DNA of 64,000 nucleotides from Brassica napus (GCF_020379485.1 NC_063439.1:25296098-25360097); one strand, 5' to 3'; counted from the stretch's first letter, positions 33,880-45,608 are shown. Notes: generated by a model not told the origin, from the sequence alone. Numbers and translations: made by a program.

Positions 33880-34620
33880 AACACATGGGTTCAACTCCTA
33901 TGATGAATTGTTAAATTCACCCCACTTTTTATACCTAACCAAAGTATCATGTAAGATTAGTTAAAAAAATAATATTTTCTTTTTAAAATGGCTAAGAAAA
34001 AGAACACCAACGTCAGCGTCGTCTACAAAACCCAAAACGCTAAAAATCTGAAATCTAAACTATAAACCTAAACTTAAAATCTCAAATCCTAAACTCTAAA
34101 CCCAAAACTCTAAACCTTAAATCTTATAAAATCCGAAACCATAAACTATAAATCCTAAACTATAAATCCTAAACCATCAATCCTAAACCCTAAATTCTAA
34201 ACCTCAAATCCTAAACCCGAACCCTAATCAAGTGATGTGTTTAGGATTTAGGATTTACGGTAGTATTTAGAGTTGGAGTTTAAGATTTAAGGTTTATGGT
34301 TTAGAGTTTTGGGTTTAGGATTTAGGATTTTGGGTTTAGAGTTTAGGATTTAGAATTTAGGTTTAGGATTTGAGGTTTAAAGTTTAGGTTTTAGGTTTAG
34401 GATTTAGACTTTTAATTTTTACAGTTTTGGGTTTTTGCAGACGGTCTTATACTTTTTCAGCCATTAATTTTTACAATTTTAACATCGGTGTTGTTTTTTC
34501 AGCCATTTATATTTTAATTTTATATTTTTTTAACTAATTATGCATGACACTTTGGTTAGTTATAAAAAGTGAAGTGAATTTAACCATTCACTTTTAGAGG
34601 TGAACATAAATTTTGAATTA
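33880..34620. mobile_element. Long inverted-repeat element with telomere-like arms
   Basis: The outer arms match: GTTAAATTCACCCCACTTTTT...CTAACCAAAGTATCATG at the left and its complement at 34530-34592. Inside, the left half (about 34062-34215) is made of degenerate AAACCCTAAA-type repeats and the right half (34226-34405) of the complementary TTTAGGGTTT type, so the whole can fold into one hairpin. No frame. The exact ends and target duplication are uncertain. Confidence 0.6.
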
Positions 34621-36640
34621 AACTAGGTACACTAAACCTAGACATCAATTTGGAAATTTGTGTGGGAGTCTGCAGTGTCGTATTTTTATTGGTCCTTACT
34701 CTATTCTTTATTTTTTTTCTACTTTCCTGTTGGGTGTGATGTTTTTAGTTAATTTGAAAATTTACTTTATAAATTTGTATGTTTATGGATTCTTTTTAAA
34801 TCTGGATGTTTAATAATCTTTAGAAAAAATCATATGTTATTTTATCTAAGTTTTTGTAACTTGTTAAAATCCACTGCAAAATTTATTTACTAACATTTAG
34901 TTTTAGTTAAAATTTGAAATCCATAACGCAAAAACATAGGATTTCTTAAAAGAAAATTTTAAAAGTATGATCAATCACTTCACATTTATTAAATGGGAAG
35001 AAATGTATATCTATCCACGCATTTGGAATTTTCTTTAATCATTTCAGTTTTACCCAACACTTTTCCGCTAATGTTCAATTGGTTTAAGAGCAAAACTTTC
35101 AAATTATCTAAATTACATATCTTGACTTATACTAGAAGACAAATCTCTACAAAAAAAAAAAAGACAAATCTGTATGAAAAAATAGATTATAAATTTAGCA
35201 AATTTTCAACCATAAACAACGTGGAATCTAATGCGAGAAACTAGTTAAAGAGAAGAATGGTTTCAAAGGAGTTTGGTTTTTTTATGTGATTCCGAATAAT
35301 ATTTTTTTTGGGTAAACATGTTAAAATTTCTTTTTCATATTGATAGGTTAATTCAGATTGTGCTATTAGAATTCGAAAAAGAATGAGCACGGCCATCAAC
35401 TCATTAAACCCAAAACCATGTTCACTTTGAAATGGGCAAAACCTTAAAGGCAGAATGTGTGACCTAAAAACTAATTACCTCAAGAAGAATCGAGGGTGGT
35501 CGACTGATCGTAGTAGTCATGTTAGGTATAAAGCATGTTTTGGCATCATTCCCCAACCAAATCATAATAGCTTCGGTTGGTGACATGTAATATTGAATTT
35601 GAGTTATAATATGTACTGTAATTTGATGTTACTTTTAATTCGTTGTTTTTGAAATCAAGAGCAATGATTCTCCACAGTGTTGATGGCCTTTTCCATATTT
35701 TTGTTTTGATCGTTAATGGTTGCCAAAGCGACTTCATGCGGAACAGATAAATTGTTGATGTTTAATTAATTCTGTATTTATTGGTATTATTTGCAATACA
35801 TCCTGAATTTCTTAAACATTTGGATGTTTGAATCAGAAATAATCTGGCAAGTGGCCAATTTAGCATAGTTCTTTCGAGGAACTTTAAAGGAAGGTTAATT
35901 TCAACAGCCTGTCTACTAATTGATGACTAAAAGGAATTTGACTCGTAATTTATTTTCATCATGGTTTCACTACACCAAATTATTTTATGCATAAGGTTCA
36001 TTGTTTTGTACTTCTTCCATTTTATTTTAACTATCATTTGATTTTTTTTTTCAGGAAAGTAAAAAAGCGTAAATTTTCAATTCAAGTTTTAATTGAATAC
36101 TGAATTCACTAATAGTATTTATTAATTTTTAAAAGATAAAGGAGATTTTTTTTATTAAAAATTATAGTAAATTCATAAAATGACATTCATTTTATAATAT
36201 TTTTAAATCGTATTGAATTTGAAACGATTGAAAACTATATTAATTTGAAAACAAAGAAGATACAATTTATAGTCAAAAATACTTGTTTGTTAAATTTGGT
36301 GGTTTGTTTACATGAATAACAGTTAAAATATTCAAAATTTTGAAACTTGGCAAATTTTAGTGGTTTTAGAACAAATCCATTCCAGTTTTACAAAAAAAAA
36401 AAAAAAAATTAGTTGAAAAGTAAAGTGAAAAACAGTTAATGAGTGACAATTGTTTATTGAGTTCCTCTCATAATGTTGTTAAAAGTTCTCATAAGAATCT
36501 TTTTCAAACTTTATTTCTTGTCTTTTACAATTATGTTTAATCTTACAATGCCCATGTGATACTTTAAGTGGATGTCCTTTTTTTTTCTTTAAAGTGAATG
36601 TCCTTTTAGCGAGACGCGAGACCATTGGCTGTTTTGCTTC
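34621..36640. other. AT-rich intergenic stretch between CYP71B genes 4 and 5
   Basis: No gene. It includes a small gene-like fragment at 35655-35745 (listed separately). At its right edge it carries the promoter of gene 5, which is a copy of the gene 4 promoter from about 36600 on (ACGCGAGACCATTG, then TATCGAC and AACTTGCCG). Confidence 0.4.
35655..35745 (-). pseudogene. Possible fragment of an unidentified gene
   Basis: On the minus strand about 30 open codons end in TGA at 35655-35657 and read LSVPHEVALATINDQNKNME followed by a short tail ending in NHCS. The composition is protein-like within AT-rich DNA. No start, partner exon or family was identified. Confidence 0.22.
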
Positions 36641-36754
36641 ATGTAATAATTGTATGGCTCGGTATCGACAACGTTACAACTTGCCGTGTTGAACTATATA
36701 TTGAACAAACAGAGAGCAATATCGATTCCATGGCAGCACAAACAAACAAAAACA

Positions 36755-38359
36755 ATGGCAATCTCTTTGCTCTGTTTTTGCCTCATTACTCTCGTTACAC
36801 TAATCTTAATCGTAAAGAAGATTAAACACTCTAAATGGAATCTCCCTCCAAGCCCTCCTAAGTTTCCGGTCATCGGAAATTTACACCAGATCGGAGGATT
36901 GCCTCACAGGTCCCTTGAACGTCTCGCCAGAAAATACGGACCAGTGATGCTTCTCCACTTTGGGTTTGTTCCTGTCGTTGTGGTCTCATCGAGAGAAGCA
37001 GCTGAAGAAGTGCTTAGAACTCATGACCTAGACTGTTGCAGCAGGCCTAAGCTTGTCGGGACAAGGCTACTCTCACGGGACTTTAAAGACATCGCTTTCA
37101 CGCCGTACGGTGAAGAGTGGAAGGAGCGGCGCAAGTTAGCCGTGCGTGAGCTTTTCTGCCTCAAAAAGGTCCAATATTTTAGGCATATTAGGGAGGAAGA
37201 ATGTAACTTTCTAGTCAAGAAACTGTCGGAATCCGCTGTGTGTGGGTCCGCCGTTGACTTAAGCAAAGCCCTTTTCTGGCTAACCGCGAGTATCCTGTTT
37301 AGAGTTGCCTTCGGACAAAACTTCAACGAGAGCAAGTTTATCGACAAGGAAAAGATCGAAGAGCTCGTGTTCGAAGCAGAGACTGCCCTAGGTAGTTTCA
37401 CTTGCTCTGATTTCTTCCCAATTGCTGGACTTGGATGGCTCGTTGACTGGCTTTCAGGACAACACAAGAGACTCAATGATGTTTTCTTCAAGCTTGATGA
37501 TCTGTTTCAACGTGTGATTGATGATCATTTGACTCCTGGAAGATCAAAAGATCACCAAGACATCGTCGACTCTATGTTGGATATGATTCATAAACAAGGC
37601 CAAAATGGTTCCTTGAATCTCACGGTAGATCATATCAGAGGTGTCCTCCTGGTAAGTCAAGATTTCTCCATGTTCTTTAAACACATTGGCATGGAAACTG
37701 AATATATAATTCTGAAAACTAACTTAGTTATCTTGTTTGTTTGGTAGAATATATTTCTTGCAGGGATAGACACAGGGGCCATAACCATGATATGGGCAAT
37801 GACAGAGCTTGCTAGAAACCCTAACCTGATTAAGAAAGTTCAAAGCGAGATCCGAGACGCTTTTGGCAATAATAAGAAGACAATCACTGAAGAAGATGTC
37901 GAGAAAGTTCCTTATTTAAAGATGGTGATCAAAGAAACATTCAGACTACACCATGCAGTTCCTCTTTTACTCCCAAGGGAAACAATGGTTCACATAAAAG
38001 TTCAAGGCTACAATATTCCCCCTAAGACACAGATCTTGGTCAACGCTGGTGCTATAGGAAGAGACCCCAAACTCTAGACTAACCCGGAAGAGTTTAACCC
38101 AGAGAGGTTTGTCAATAGCCCTGTGGATTATAGAGGACAATACTTCGAGCTCTTACCATTTGGCTCTGGTAGAAGGATATGTCCTGGTATGCCCATGGGG
38201 ATGGCTACTGTCGAGTTGGGACTCTTGAACTTGCTTTACTTCTTTGATTGGAGTTTGCCTGATGGGATGACACATGAAGATATTGATACAGAAGAAGCTG
38301 GTACTCTTACTATCGTCAAGAAAGTACCTCTTAAGCTTGTTCCAATTCGAGTTATGTGA
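36755..38359 (+). pseudogene. CYP71B16-20-like P450 (gene 5) with a premature stop before the heme loop
   Basis: The exon model is 36755-37651 and 37748-38359, with the same 299 + 203 codon layout as gene 4. It keeps the anchor, proline hinge, I-helix AGIDTG and ExxR. Codon 409 (38075-38077) is TAG where gene 4 has Trp (DPKLW). Translation would end at 408 residues, before PERF and the Cys loop ([10 protein letters not shown], coded intact downstream at about 38159), so the product could not bind heme. The rest of the frame is open and well conserved, so the stop is recent. The promoter is also damaged: the TATA box of gene 4 is TATGGCT here. An out-of-frame ATG in good context (CCATGGCA, ATG at 36730-36732) overlaps the real start. 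A sequencing error at one base is the main alternative. Confidence 0.85.
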
Positions 38360-39283
38360 TCAGAATTTTTAAAATGTTTTGAGTAATTAACATTATGCCG
38401 TTGCTGTAATGTTATGTTTGCGTATGCGATTTGTGGCCTTGTCCGTCTGTCTTTTTGAATCGTCGGAACTGTACATATCACTAGATCCTCTAAGAGCTTC
38501 AGTATCGCTTTTAGTTTTACCTGAGTGGACGTATTGGAAATCATTGACTTTCTATTTTACTCTTGAAACATGTGGAACAAAACACATTGTGCAAACGACA
38601 TGAACGTATTTTGTCATCACGTACTTCTTACTAACCAAACAAAACCTTTCATCTTACAACCACAAAACATTAACACGAATTAAGCGAGTGGAAGCGAGTC
38701 AAGCGACAAGAACACATTTTGTCATCATACACTTCTGACCAACCAAACTAAATCTGTAAAATCTTGACACGATTTTAATTAGGTCCACTAAACCTAGAAA
38801 GTTGTGTTAATTTTTTTTGTGTGTATGTGTGATGTTTGATGTGTTCTATTTTTTTATGTATTTATTCTCTTTACTTTTTATAATTCCTGTTGGGTTTAAT
38901 GTTTTTACATTTTTCTAGTGGAGTTATTAAAGGTGTTATGGTACTTTAGTTAATTTGAAAATTCATAAAGACTTAGATCTTTGTAAAATTCACTGATTTC
39001 AAAATTTAATATCTGAACTTTAATTTTTTTTTTGACAACTCTGAACTTTAATTACTATTTATAAATTTGTTGTTCTTTTATCAAAGTTATTTTATGTATA
39101 TTTTTTATAAAAATCTTCAGCAACCTATTAAATTCACGGCAAAATTCGTTTAATAACATGTACTTTTAGTTAAGACATAAAATTATAAAGCAAAAACATT
39201 GGATTTCTTAAAAGGATTTTAGAAATATGATCACTCATTTTACATCTACCAAGTGGAAATAGACGTGGGTATCCACGCATTTA
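38360..39283. other. Downstream region of gene 5
   Basis: The first 130 bases align with the sequence after gene 4 (GTGATC, AATTAACATTATGC, ATGTTTGCGTATG, GTCTGTCTT), so the duplication covered the 3' UTR. The rest is AT-rich without features. Confidence 0.5.
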
Positions 39284-39481
39284 GAGCATCTCCAAATTTT
39301 TTATATTTTCCACTTTAATATAGATAGTAAAAATGTTCCAATGGTATTTTATTTATTTTTTGTTTATCGTTTTATTTTTCATTTTTTCACTATAAAATAG
39401 AGTACCATTACAGTATAACTCAAATTTATAATAGAATTATTCTATTTTGAAAAAAAATAGAGTAAAACATTGGAAATGCTT
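39284..39481. mobile_element. Harbinger-like MITE
   Basis: TTA flanks both sides (39281-39283 and 39482-39484). The termini are GAGCATCTCCAA and (complement) AAGCATTTCCAA. 198 bp with TCTATTTTGA/ATAAAATAGAG blocks. Confidence 0.65.
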
Positions 39482-39897
39482 TTAGTCATTTTAGTTTTAT
39501 CTGCACTTTTCCACTGGATATTCAGTTCCGTTAATGAGCAAAACATTCAGTTTATCGAATTTACATACCTTGACATATTTTACAAGACAAATCTCTTTGA
39601 AAAACATAGAGGATAAATTTCAGAGCAACTTTCAACCAAAGGGACGTGGAATCTAATCAAAGAAAACTCGCAAAAGAAGAATGGTATAAAGCTTATTCAT
39701 TTTTCACTTAGCTAGCAATCCACAATAGATTATCCACATGAGACAGAAAAAGAAAGTTGGAACATATGACAAAATTCAGATTGTGTGATACGCATGCAAT
39801 AACGTTGACGAATTACGACCACACTTGCTCTTCTCTTATCCATTTTCTTACTAAATCAATTTCTAAAAGTCAGTGAAGGTGCCTACGCATCCGCTTA

Positions 39898-40354
39898 GAC
39901 CATTGTTAATCCCAGTTTCTTAACTGGGTTCTTAGCTTCAGCTATGAGACGGTTCTTAGTTTTTTTTAAATTTTAATTAAGAAAAGTTAAAAACTGTCTC
40001 TTAAATACGCGATATAAAAACTGTCTCTTAGTCGAAAAGTGTAAAAAAAAATGTCAAATCATTAGTTAAAAATTCTAGCTAAGGATATCTCAAACCCCAC
40101 TCTATTTTTCACTCTAAAATAGAATTTAGAGTAAAATGCTCCAATGGTACTCTATTTCTCACTCTATAATAAAGTAAAAAATAGGTTTACTCCAAATATA
40201 TAGTAACTTTTTTTTTGTTCATCATTCTATTTTCTACTCTAAAATAGACTATCATTACAACAAACTCAAACTCTATTATAGAATTATTCTATTTTAGAGT
40301 AAAAATAGAGTAAACCATTAGAGATCGTCTAAGAAACAAGGGTTAGTGATGCCC
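39898..40354. mobile_element. Harbinger-like MITE carrying a nested MITE
   Basis: TTA flanks both sides (39895-39897 and 40355-40357). The termini are GACCATTGTTAATCCCAGTTTCTTA and (complement) GGGCATCACTAACCCTTGTTTCTTA. The element of a second family at 40083-40329 is inserted in it. Same family as 25485-25742. Confidence 0.7.
40083..40329. mobile_element. Harbinger-like MITE nested in the 39898 element
   Basis: TAA flanks both sides (40080-40082 and 40330-40332). It starts GGATATCTCAAACCCCACTC; the complement of its end starts GACGATCTCTAATGGTTTACTC. 247 bp of CTCTATTTT/AAAATAGAG blocks. Confidence 0.7.
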
Positions 40355-40357
40355 TTA

Positions 40358-41726
40358 AACGACAAATCGGCCATAGCCAAAATAATATTATTAAAATCTG
40401 ATTTATGCAACTCAAATAGATTTAAATTGTTTTGTATTAGTTAAAACTGGTTTAAATCTATCTAAATTAATCGAAATTGTGCTTGATAATCTAACTCTAA
40501 AGGTTCTATTAGTGGTGATTGAGTTCATGAAAGGATCAAACCGTGCTTGATAGTCAATCTCAGCACTCTGAGGAAGACACAACAAGAAGCCTAGGAAGGA
40601 CGAAGAATGAGCATGGCCAATTAATTTATTAAACCCAAAAAAAAATTATATTATTCAAATTAAAATATATTTTGGTACTGTTTGGAAACATGGATAGCAG
40701 TATAAATTAAAAAAATTTGAATAGTAGTATAAAAAATGTATAATATCTTTTTAGTAATTTCACTTATAGAACTAACATTATTTTCAACAAATTTATTACA
40801 TCTTTTATTTTCTTATTTTCATTCATCTTAACTAATTTATTAATTATATTACTTTAACAATACATCACATCATTAATTATATTACCATAATAATAATCTT
40901 ACAGATTTTTATTTATTAGTTAATCAACATTAACTTTGTACCAATTATAAAATCAAAATGTAAAATAATCAGGTTTCGGAAATGGTTAAAAGTTCGGTTT
41001 AGTATATTTTAACATTTTTATTTTAATTCCAGTCGGCGAAAAATTACGTAGTTAAACACATAATTCAAAGACATAGTTTATGTGAACAAAATAATACCTT
41101 AAATCAAAATAATAAAAATGTATTACATATATTGTCACTTAATTTTTCACGCCATATAACTATTTTACTATTAAAAATTTTATAGTTCACTTAATTTAGC
41201 CAAACACATAGAAAAATGTTTTTTATTTGGTTATAGAATCAGTTAGGCATTGACATTGGAGTAACTATTCATGTATGGATTGTTTCTTTCGGGTCTCGAA
41301 TATTTGGTTCGAAATTAAACTCCGCTTGGATATTATAAATTTATTTGTGGATTTCGAGTTGGATAATCTCAGTTTAGATGGTTCGGTTTTAATGTATAAA
41401 AACCTGAAAATATCAAAATAACCAATATATTTGTAACGGGTTCGAAATATTTATACTAAAAATAACTATATTCTGATTCAATCTTGATTATTTGAATACA
41501 ATTAATTATATAGCAATACATCTAAAATATATAAAATTAATCATGAAAATTAAATATTAATTTATAAAAATAAAATAGTTAATATTCGTACGAGCGTGCG
41601 TGCGGATTAGTGTTTAATTTAAAATGGGCAAATATCAAAAGTCTAGTACGCATATATGCAAATAGTTTGAGCAGATAAAGCTAACTAAAATTAGGAAGTA
41701 GAATCCAATAAAATTTTGTTTTCTTC
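40358..41726. other. AT-rich intergenic stretch upstream of CYP71B gene 6
   Basis: No gene or element ends recognised. The upstream sequence shared by genes 4 and 5 (ACGCGAGACCATTG...) is not present here. Confidence 0.4.
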
Positions 41727-43339
41727 TTGCCGCTTTATCTGAATACTTATAACCTTCACTTCGTTGATCTTTTTTTTTTTGCTAAAATCACTTCGTTGAT
41801 CTTTGTCGGCAAGAAGATCAAACGCTCTAAATGGAATCTTCCTCCAAGCCCTCCAGAGTTTCCGATCATCGGAAGCCTACACCAAGTTGGAGAGTTGCCT
41901 CACAGGTCACTTCAACGTCTAGCCGAAAGAGCGGGACATGTTATGCTTGTCCACTTAGGTTTCATCCCTGTAACTGTAATCTCATCGAAAGAAGCAGCTG
42001 AAGAAGTCCTCAAAACTCATGACCTAGACTGTTGCAGCAGGCCTAAGCTTGTCGGAACGAAGCTAATCTCTCGGGGTTTTAAAGATATCGGTTTCACGCC
42101 CTACAGTGAAGAGTGGAAAGAGCGGCGTAAGTTCTTGGTACGTGAGTTTTTCTGTTTCAAAAAAGTTCAATCTTTTGGATATATCAGAGAGGAAGAGTGT
42201 AACTTGCTAGTCAAGAAACTATCCGAATCAGCTGTGGATCAATCTCCAGTAGATTTGAGCAAAACCCTATTCTGGCTAACCGCGAGTATCGTGTTTAGAG
42301 TTGCTTTCGGACAGAGCTTCCACGAGAGCCAGCTTATTGATAAAGAAAAGGTCGACGAGCTTATATTCGAAGCCGAGACAGCTCAAGCTAGTTTCACTTG
42401 TTCTGATTTTTTCCCTATTGCGGGACTTGGATGGCTCGTTGACTGGCTTTCAGGACAGCACAAGAGGCTCCACGATATTTTCTTCAAGCTTGATGCTCTA
42501 TTACAACGCGTGATCGATGATCATATGCATCCAGGAAGATCAAAAGGGGATATCACTGATTTGATGTTGGATGTAATGCATAAACAAGGCAAAGATGATG
42601 CCTTGCAGCTCACGTTAGATCATATCAAGGGATTTCTCACGGTAAACTAAGTTTAATAAAAAGTTTAGTTTAATATTTATTTTTAAACTGAATCTTGACA
42701 TTCAACTTAGGTTCTGTTTTTTTCTAGAATATATTCATCGCAGGGATAGACACAGGAGCTCTTACCATGATATGGGCAATGACAGAACTCGCAAGAAACC
42801 CTAAAGTGATGAAGAAACTTCAAGGACAAATCCGTGACCACTTTGGCAACAACAAAGAGAGAATCACTGAAGAAGATATAGGTAAAGTTCCTTACTTAAA
42901 CCTCGTGATCAAGGAGACATTCAGATTACACCCTGTAGTTCCTCTTCTGCTTCCAAGGGAAACAATGGCTCACATCAAAGTCCAAGGCTATGATATTCCT
43001 CCAAAGAGACGGATCTTGATCAACGCTTGGGCGATAGCAAGAGATCCTAAACTCTGGACAAACCCGGAAGAGTTTATCCCCGAGAGGTTTATCGACAGCC
43101 ATGTGGATTATAGAGGACAACATTTCGAGCTCTTACCGTTTGGCTCTGGTCGAAGAATGTGTCCGGGGATGGCAATGGGGATCGCTACTGTTGAATTGGG
43201 ACTCTTAAACTTGCTTTACTTCTTTGACTGGAAGTTGCCTGATGGGATGAGGCAGAGAGACATCGATGTGGAAGAAGGAGGTACTCTTACAATCGTCAAG
43301 AAAGTGCCTCTCAAGCTGGTCCCAGTTCGCGTTCACTGA
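41727..43339 (+). pseudogene. CYP71B16-20-like P450 (gene 6) with a lost start region
   Basis: The body is intact: exon 1 to 42641 and exon 2 42728-43339, 86-bp phase-0 intron, hinge NLPPSPPEFPIIG, I-helix AGIDTG, ExxR, PERF and heme loop [10 protein letters not shown]. The problem is the 5' end. Homology to genes 4 and 5 starts at about 41789 (ITSLIFVGKKIKRSKWNLPP), about fifteen codons after the expected ATG. Upstream the frame is open only to a stop at 41709-41711 and has no ATG; 41727 is a TTG. The bases just before the homology are a near-copy (TTCACTTCGTTGATCTTT) of the sequence that follows, separated by a T run. The first in-frame ATG is well after the hinge. Unless an upstream exon supplies a start and anchor, this is a pseudogene or gives a soluble, anchor-less product. 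Confidence 0.75.
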
Positions 43340-43678
43340 TTACACCAGACCTTAATTTCAGACTATGAAGAAGTTTTAAATAAAACTCTCTAGCTAGTAA
43401 CTACGAAAATGTATGGCAAGTCTAGGTGTTTGTATGATTATATACTGTATATTGGAAAAATTTAAGATCCTTGCAGTTTTATCTTAAACTGTCAGTAAGA
43501 TTATGTGACAACTCTGAATAATGGCTCCTTAGAGTCTCATGGGGCGTCTGTGCGTTGTAGATAGGCTCTATTACTCTCAAACTTATTGTCGACTTCTTTG
43601 AACCTTATGAATCTTTGGTATGCCTTTTGATTAAAGTGCGGACAATGTTGATCACCAAGAGAACGTTAAGCACATATA

Positions 43679-43934
43679 TCGTCTATATATATAAAAGAGA
43701 ATGATCTCTTCATATAGAATGTCACGTCATCGTAAAGGAATGTGCAAATCATGCCACGTGTCATCACTCTACTCACGGCTTGAATTTCGTCTGGAAGCAA
43801 GACTGCTGAACTGGGACATTTAGCTTACTTAAAATTTTCCAAAGCCTACTTGGCCATTAACTAACTAAGCAGCCCACTAAGGGCCCTTCCCTTCGACCTT
43901 TGTCTTTTCAGTTTTCCTCATTATGTAACGATTT
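43679..43934 (+). mobile_element. Helitron 5' end (probable)
   Basis: After an A, sequence TCGTCTATATATATAAAAGAG is followed by a CACGTCATC and a GCCACGTGTCATCAC motif, the usual subterminal signature of Brassicaceae Helitrons. No matching 3' end was found; the copia fragment begins at 43935. Confidence 0.35.
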
Positions 43935-44267
43935 CAGGCTCATCTCCCTATTGAATACTAGGGTGAGTGTATTCTTACAGCTGGTCATCTCATAAATAAA
44001 ACTCCTTCTTCTCTATTGGATAACAAAACTCTGTTTGAAATATTGTATGGAACGACTCCTTCGTACAAACACTTGAGCGTTTTTGGATGTCTAGCGTTTG
44101 CGCACAACCTTGATCACAAAGGTGATAAGTTCAGTTCTCGCAGTCGTCGATGTGTGTTCTTAGACTACCCATACAGAAAGAAGGGTTGGAGATTATACGA
44201 CTTAGAACGCAAGTTAGTGTTTACGTCAAGAGATGTGGTTTTTCGGGAGAAAATATTCTCATTTTAG
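43935..44267 (+). pseudogene. Ty1/copia integrase fragment
   Basis: One frame of 110 codons with a single TAG (43959-43961, in EY*GEC where copia has Trp). It reads as the integrase C-terminal region: LINKTPSSLLDNKTLFEILY, HLSVFGCLAFAHN and a RRCVFLDYP motif. It is cut on both sides, with no LTR. Confidence 0.8.
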
Positions 44268-44275
44268 ATAATTCT

Positions 44276-44465
44276 TATTATTATTAATTTTAATCACTTA
44301 TTTAATCAGATATATTTTAAATTCGTTTTTATTTTCGACTAATTTATATCATTTATTCATTAAAAGTATAAACGATTTATTATTAATTTTAATCAGATTG
44401 ATTCGAAATTCGTTTTTATTGTTTGATTTATATAATTATTCATTAAGGGTATAAACGATATTAAC
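44276..44465. repeat. Diverged tandem repeat, two units of about 95 bp
   Basis: 'TTATTATTAATTTTAATCA...AAATTCGTTTTTATT...ATTCATTAA(A/G)(A/G)GTATAAACGAT' occurs twice head to tail. Similar words occur inside the adjacent Helitron (44950-45010), so this is probably the rest of an older Helitron copy. Confidence 0.45.
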
Positions 44466-44526
44466 CGCTCTAACTTTTAACGTGAGAGCTCCGTTGCAAA
44501 AATTTACTTGGTAGTCAATTATCAAA

Positions 44527-45073
44527 CTAGGTGTCTTGCCCGCATGTGCATAATCTTCTTATAGATATTTATTATTTTATATTTTGTTACTTCAAAAACA
44601 ATATGTTAAGTTATTATTTATATTCTTAACAAGTTTATATCATACATAAAATAATTTATATATGACAGAAAATTTTATTAAAATATATATACTAATTATT
44701 GTGTTGAATTTTTCAAAACACTCATATATTAGAAATATTTTAGACTGAATTTTTATACAAATGTTTTGTCTTCATTAATATTTAATTATATATTGTTTTA
44801 TATCTTAATCTTTATGATAAAAATATTATTTAAAGATAACAACACAATATATAAGTCTTATCTTATTTTTTAGAAATATAAATATTATTTCAAGATAACA
44901 ACAAAATATATGAGAATTATCTTTTTATAAATTTAATATTATTAATATAAAATTCGTTTTAATTAAATTATTATATATAAAAAATTTATTAAGGGTAACA
45001 ACGACATTAACCAGTCTAACTTTTAACGTGAGAGCTCGATTCCAAAAATTTACTTCGCAAATAATAGTATAGA
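44527..45073 (-). mobile_element. Short complete Helitron, 547 bp
   Basis: On the minus strand it starts TCTATACTATTATTTGCGAAG (45073) and ends GCGGGCAAGACACCTAG (44527). Host bases A (44526) and T (45074) flank it as expected. The sequence just left of it (44453-44512: TTAACCG, CTCTAACTTTTAACGTGAGAG, AAAAATTTACTT) repeats its own 5' subterminal part (45009-45055), so it lies next to the 5' end of an older relative. No protein coding. Confidence 0.7.
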
Positions 45074-45232
45074 TATGACCAATTTTATTTAACAGAACCG
45101 TTGGTCAATGTGATAATAATTCGAAATACCTCATGTAAATGATAAAACCATAAAAGCATAAATAAATGCTTCTAAATATTAAGATTTATTTAATAGAACC
45201 GTAGTACTTTAATAGATGTGAATAATTTAAAA

Positions 45233-45376
45233 TAATTAATATTGCTAAGTGCTGATCATAAATATACGAATAATAAGAACGGCGATCAAGCATATACCAA
45301 AAACATAATTAATATTGCTAAGTGCTAACCATAAATATAGGAATGATAAGAACGCGATCAAGCATATACCAAAAAC
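45233..45376. repeat. 72-bp tandem duplication
   Basis: Units 45233-45304 and 45305-45376 differ at only a few bases. Both read ATAATTAATATTGCTAAGTG...CGATCAAGCATATACCAAAA. Confidence 0.85.
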
Positions 45377-45386
45377 ACAAATCACA

Positions 45387-45608
45387 ATGGTGGACATGCT
45401 TGTAAGTGGTGCTATGAGTTCTCTTTCTGTTTTGTTATTTGTTGATTTAGTACTCCTGACTGGGTTAACTGAATTGGTGGGTACATATCTAACTTGTTGT
45501 AGTTATTGTTGTCAAAAGGAAAAAAATAATAATTATCAGAGCAAATCAAAGAAAAAATCTTGGGATAGATCATACTTTAATAGTATAGATAAGAAAGGGA
45601 GTATTTAA
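45387..45608 (+). CDS. Small hypothetical protein, 73 aa, one membrane segment
   Basis: An ATG ten bases after the 72-bp duplication opens a 74-codon frame. The protein has a hydrophobic stretch (about residues 3-30, rich in Leu and Val), a cysteine cluster CCSYCC, and a basic Lys/Ser/Asn-rich tail. No family is recognised. It could be a real small membrane peptide gene, or chance; a frame of this length in AT-rich DNA with a clean hydrophobic-Cys-basic layout is only weak evidence. Confidence 0.25.
   Translation: MVDMLVSGAMSSLSVLLFVDLVLLTGLTELVGTYLTCCSYCCQKEKNNNYQSKSKKKSWDRSYFNSIDKKGSI

Noticed and set aside
34062..34405. True interstitial telomere array
   Set aside because: The repeats are degenerate and arranged as an inverted repeat within an element that has its own terminal repeats, so transposon origin is preferred over a chromosome-end fusion.
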